From an uncultured Saprospiraceae bacterium (GTDB lineage Bacteria > Bacteroidota > Bacteroidia > Chitinophagales > Saprospiraceae): 6,500 bases of DNA. The stretch lies in the NCBI GenBank assembly GCA_934699305.1, contig CAKUWM010000162.1:1-6500 (forward strand). Reading direction: 5' to 3'. Below are positions 6,185 through 6,500 of the stretch, piece by piece; the first letter of the stretch is position 1; every line of letters starts with the position of its first letter. Both the position numbers and the translations under genes were made by a program. The notes beneath the pieces were generated by a model. That model searched no databases, was not told the origin of the DNA, and saw only the letters and a list, made by a program, of their open reading frames with translations.

Positions 6185-6500
6185 ATGGTAAATATTGCGA
6201 TCATAGACAACTATGACAGTTTTACTTATAATTTAGTTAGTTTAATACATTCTACAACCGGAAAGCAACCGGAAGTATTCTTAAATGATCATGTTGAGTT
6301 AGAAGAATTGGGAAGATTTGACCGACTCGTTCTTTCTCCGGGACCTGGCCTCCCCTCGGAAGCCGGATTATTACCGGATATCATACAGCATTATGCAACA
6401 TCAAAACCAATATTAGGTGTATGTTTAGGGCACCAAGCCATAGGAGAGGCTTTCGGGGCAAAACTGATTAACTTACCCCAGGTATTTCACGGCGTAGTAA
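6185..6500 (+). CDS. trpG: anthranilate/aminodeoxychorismate synthase component II (glutamine amidotransferase), 3' end beyond window
   Basis: The frame is open from ATG at 6185 to the right edge (105 codons of an expected 190 or so). It is the N-terminal part of a class I glutamine amidotransferase of the TrpG/PabA group: IDNYDSFTYNL (7-17) is the group's signature start, SPGPGLPSEAG (51-61) is the oxyanion-loop region, and GVCLGHQAIGEAFG (78-91) is the nucleophile elbow with catalytic Cys80. The expected His-Glu partners of the triad lie outside the window. The subunit hydrolyses glutamine and passes ammonia to a chorismate-binding partner (TrpE for tryptophan, PabB for folate). TrpG and PabA cannot be separated from this fragment; many bacteria use one subunit for both. 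No trpE or pabB lies directly upstream; the preceding gene is the small T9SS-tail protein. No Shine-Dalgarno is visible, and the start is fixed by homology. Confidence 0.93.
   Translation, partial: MVNIAIIDNYDSFTYNLVSLIHSTTGKQPEVFLNDHVELEELGRFDRLVLSPGPGLPSEAGLLPDIIQHYATSKPILGVCLGHQAIGEAFGAKLINLPQVFHGVV

Overview
The window looks like chromosomal DNA from a free-living or environmental member of the Bacteroidota, with Saprospiria-, Chitinophagia- or Cytophagia-like lineages the best guess. Four things point that way: a type IX secretion (T9SS) C-terminal sorting domain, a Tat-signal sugar isomerase of the sort common in this phylum, AT-rich intergenic DNA with few clear Shine-Dalgarno sequences, and exact matches to the Bacteroidota -7 promoter element TAnnTTTG. 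I assign the phylum with good confidence, but not the genus.

Layout. Bases 1-806 (minus strand) hold a hydroxypyruvate-isomerase-like TIM-barrel protein that runs off the left edge. Its start overlaps by 11 bp the end of a nucleoside:H+ symporter-type MFS permease (796-2034, minus strand). A 128-bp divergent intergenic region separates this pair from a Gfo/Idh/MocA-type NAD(P)-dependent oxidoreductase (2163-3332, plus strand). A 297-bp AT-rich spacer leads to complete threonyl-tRNA synthetase, thrS (3630-5555, plus). After a 192-bp spacer containing a short tandem repeat, an inverted repeat and two candidate -7 elements comes a small secreted protein that is little more than a signal peptide, a linker and a T9SS sorting domain (5748-6119, plus). 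The window ends inside trpG/pabA, the glutamine amidotransferase subunit of anthranilate or aminodeoxychorismate synthase (6185-6500+, plus).

How the genes fit together. The left third is plausibly one carbohydrate or polyol utilisation module: an exported isomerase/epimerase-like protein, a permease and a cytoplasmic dehydrogenase. The substrate cannot be read from sequence. The right part is housekeeping (thrS, trpG/pabA) interrupted by the small T9SS-tail gene. thrS is not followed by infC-rpmI-rplT, its common neighbours in many bacteria. I saw no mobile element, CRISPR array, rRNA or tRNA, and no convincing intrinsic terminator. Nothing here amounts to a clearly undescribed system. The most unusual items are the near-minimal T9SS cargo protein and the repeat/promoter structure upstream of it.
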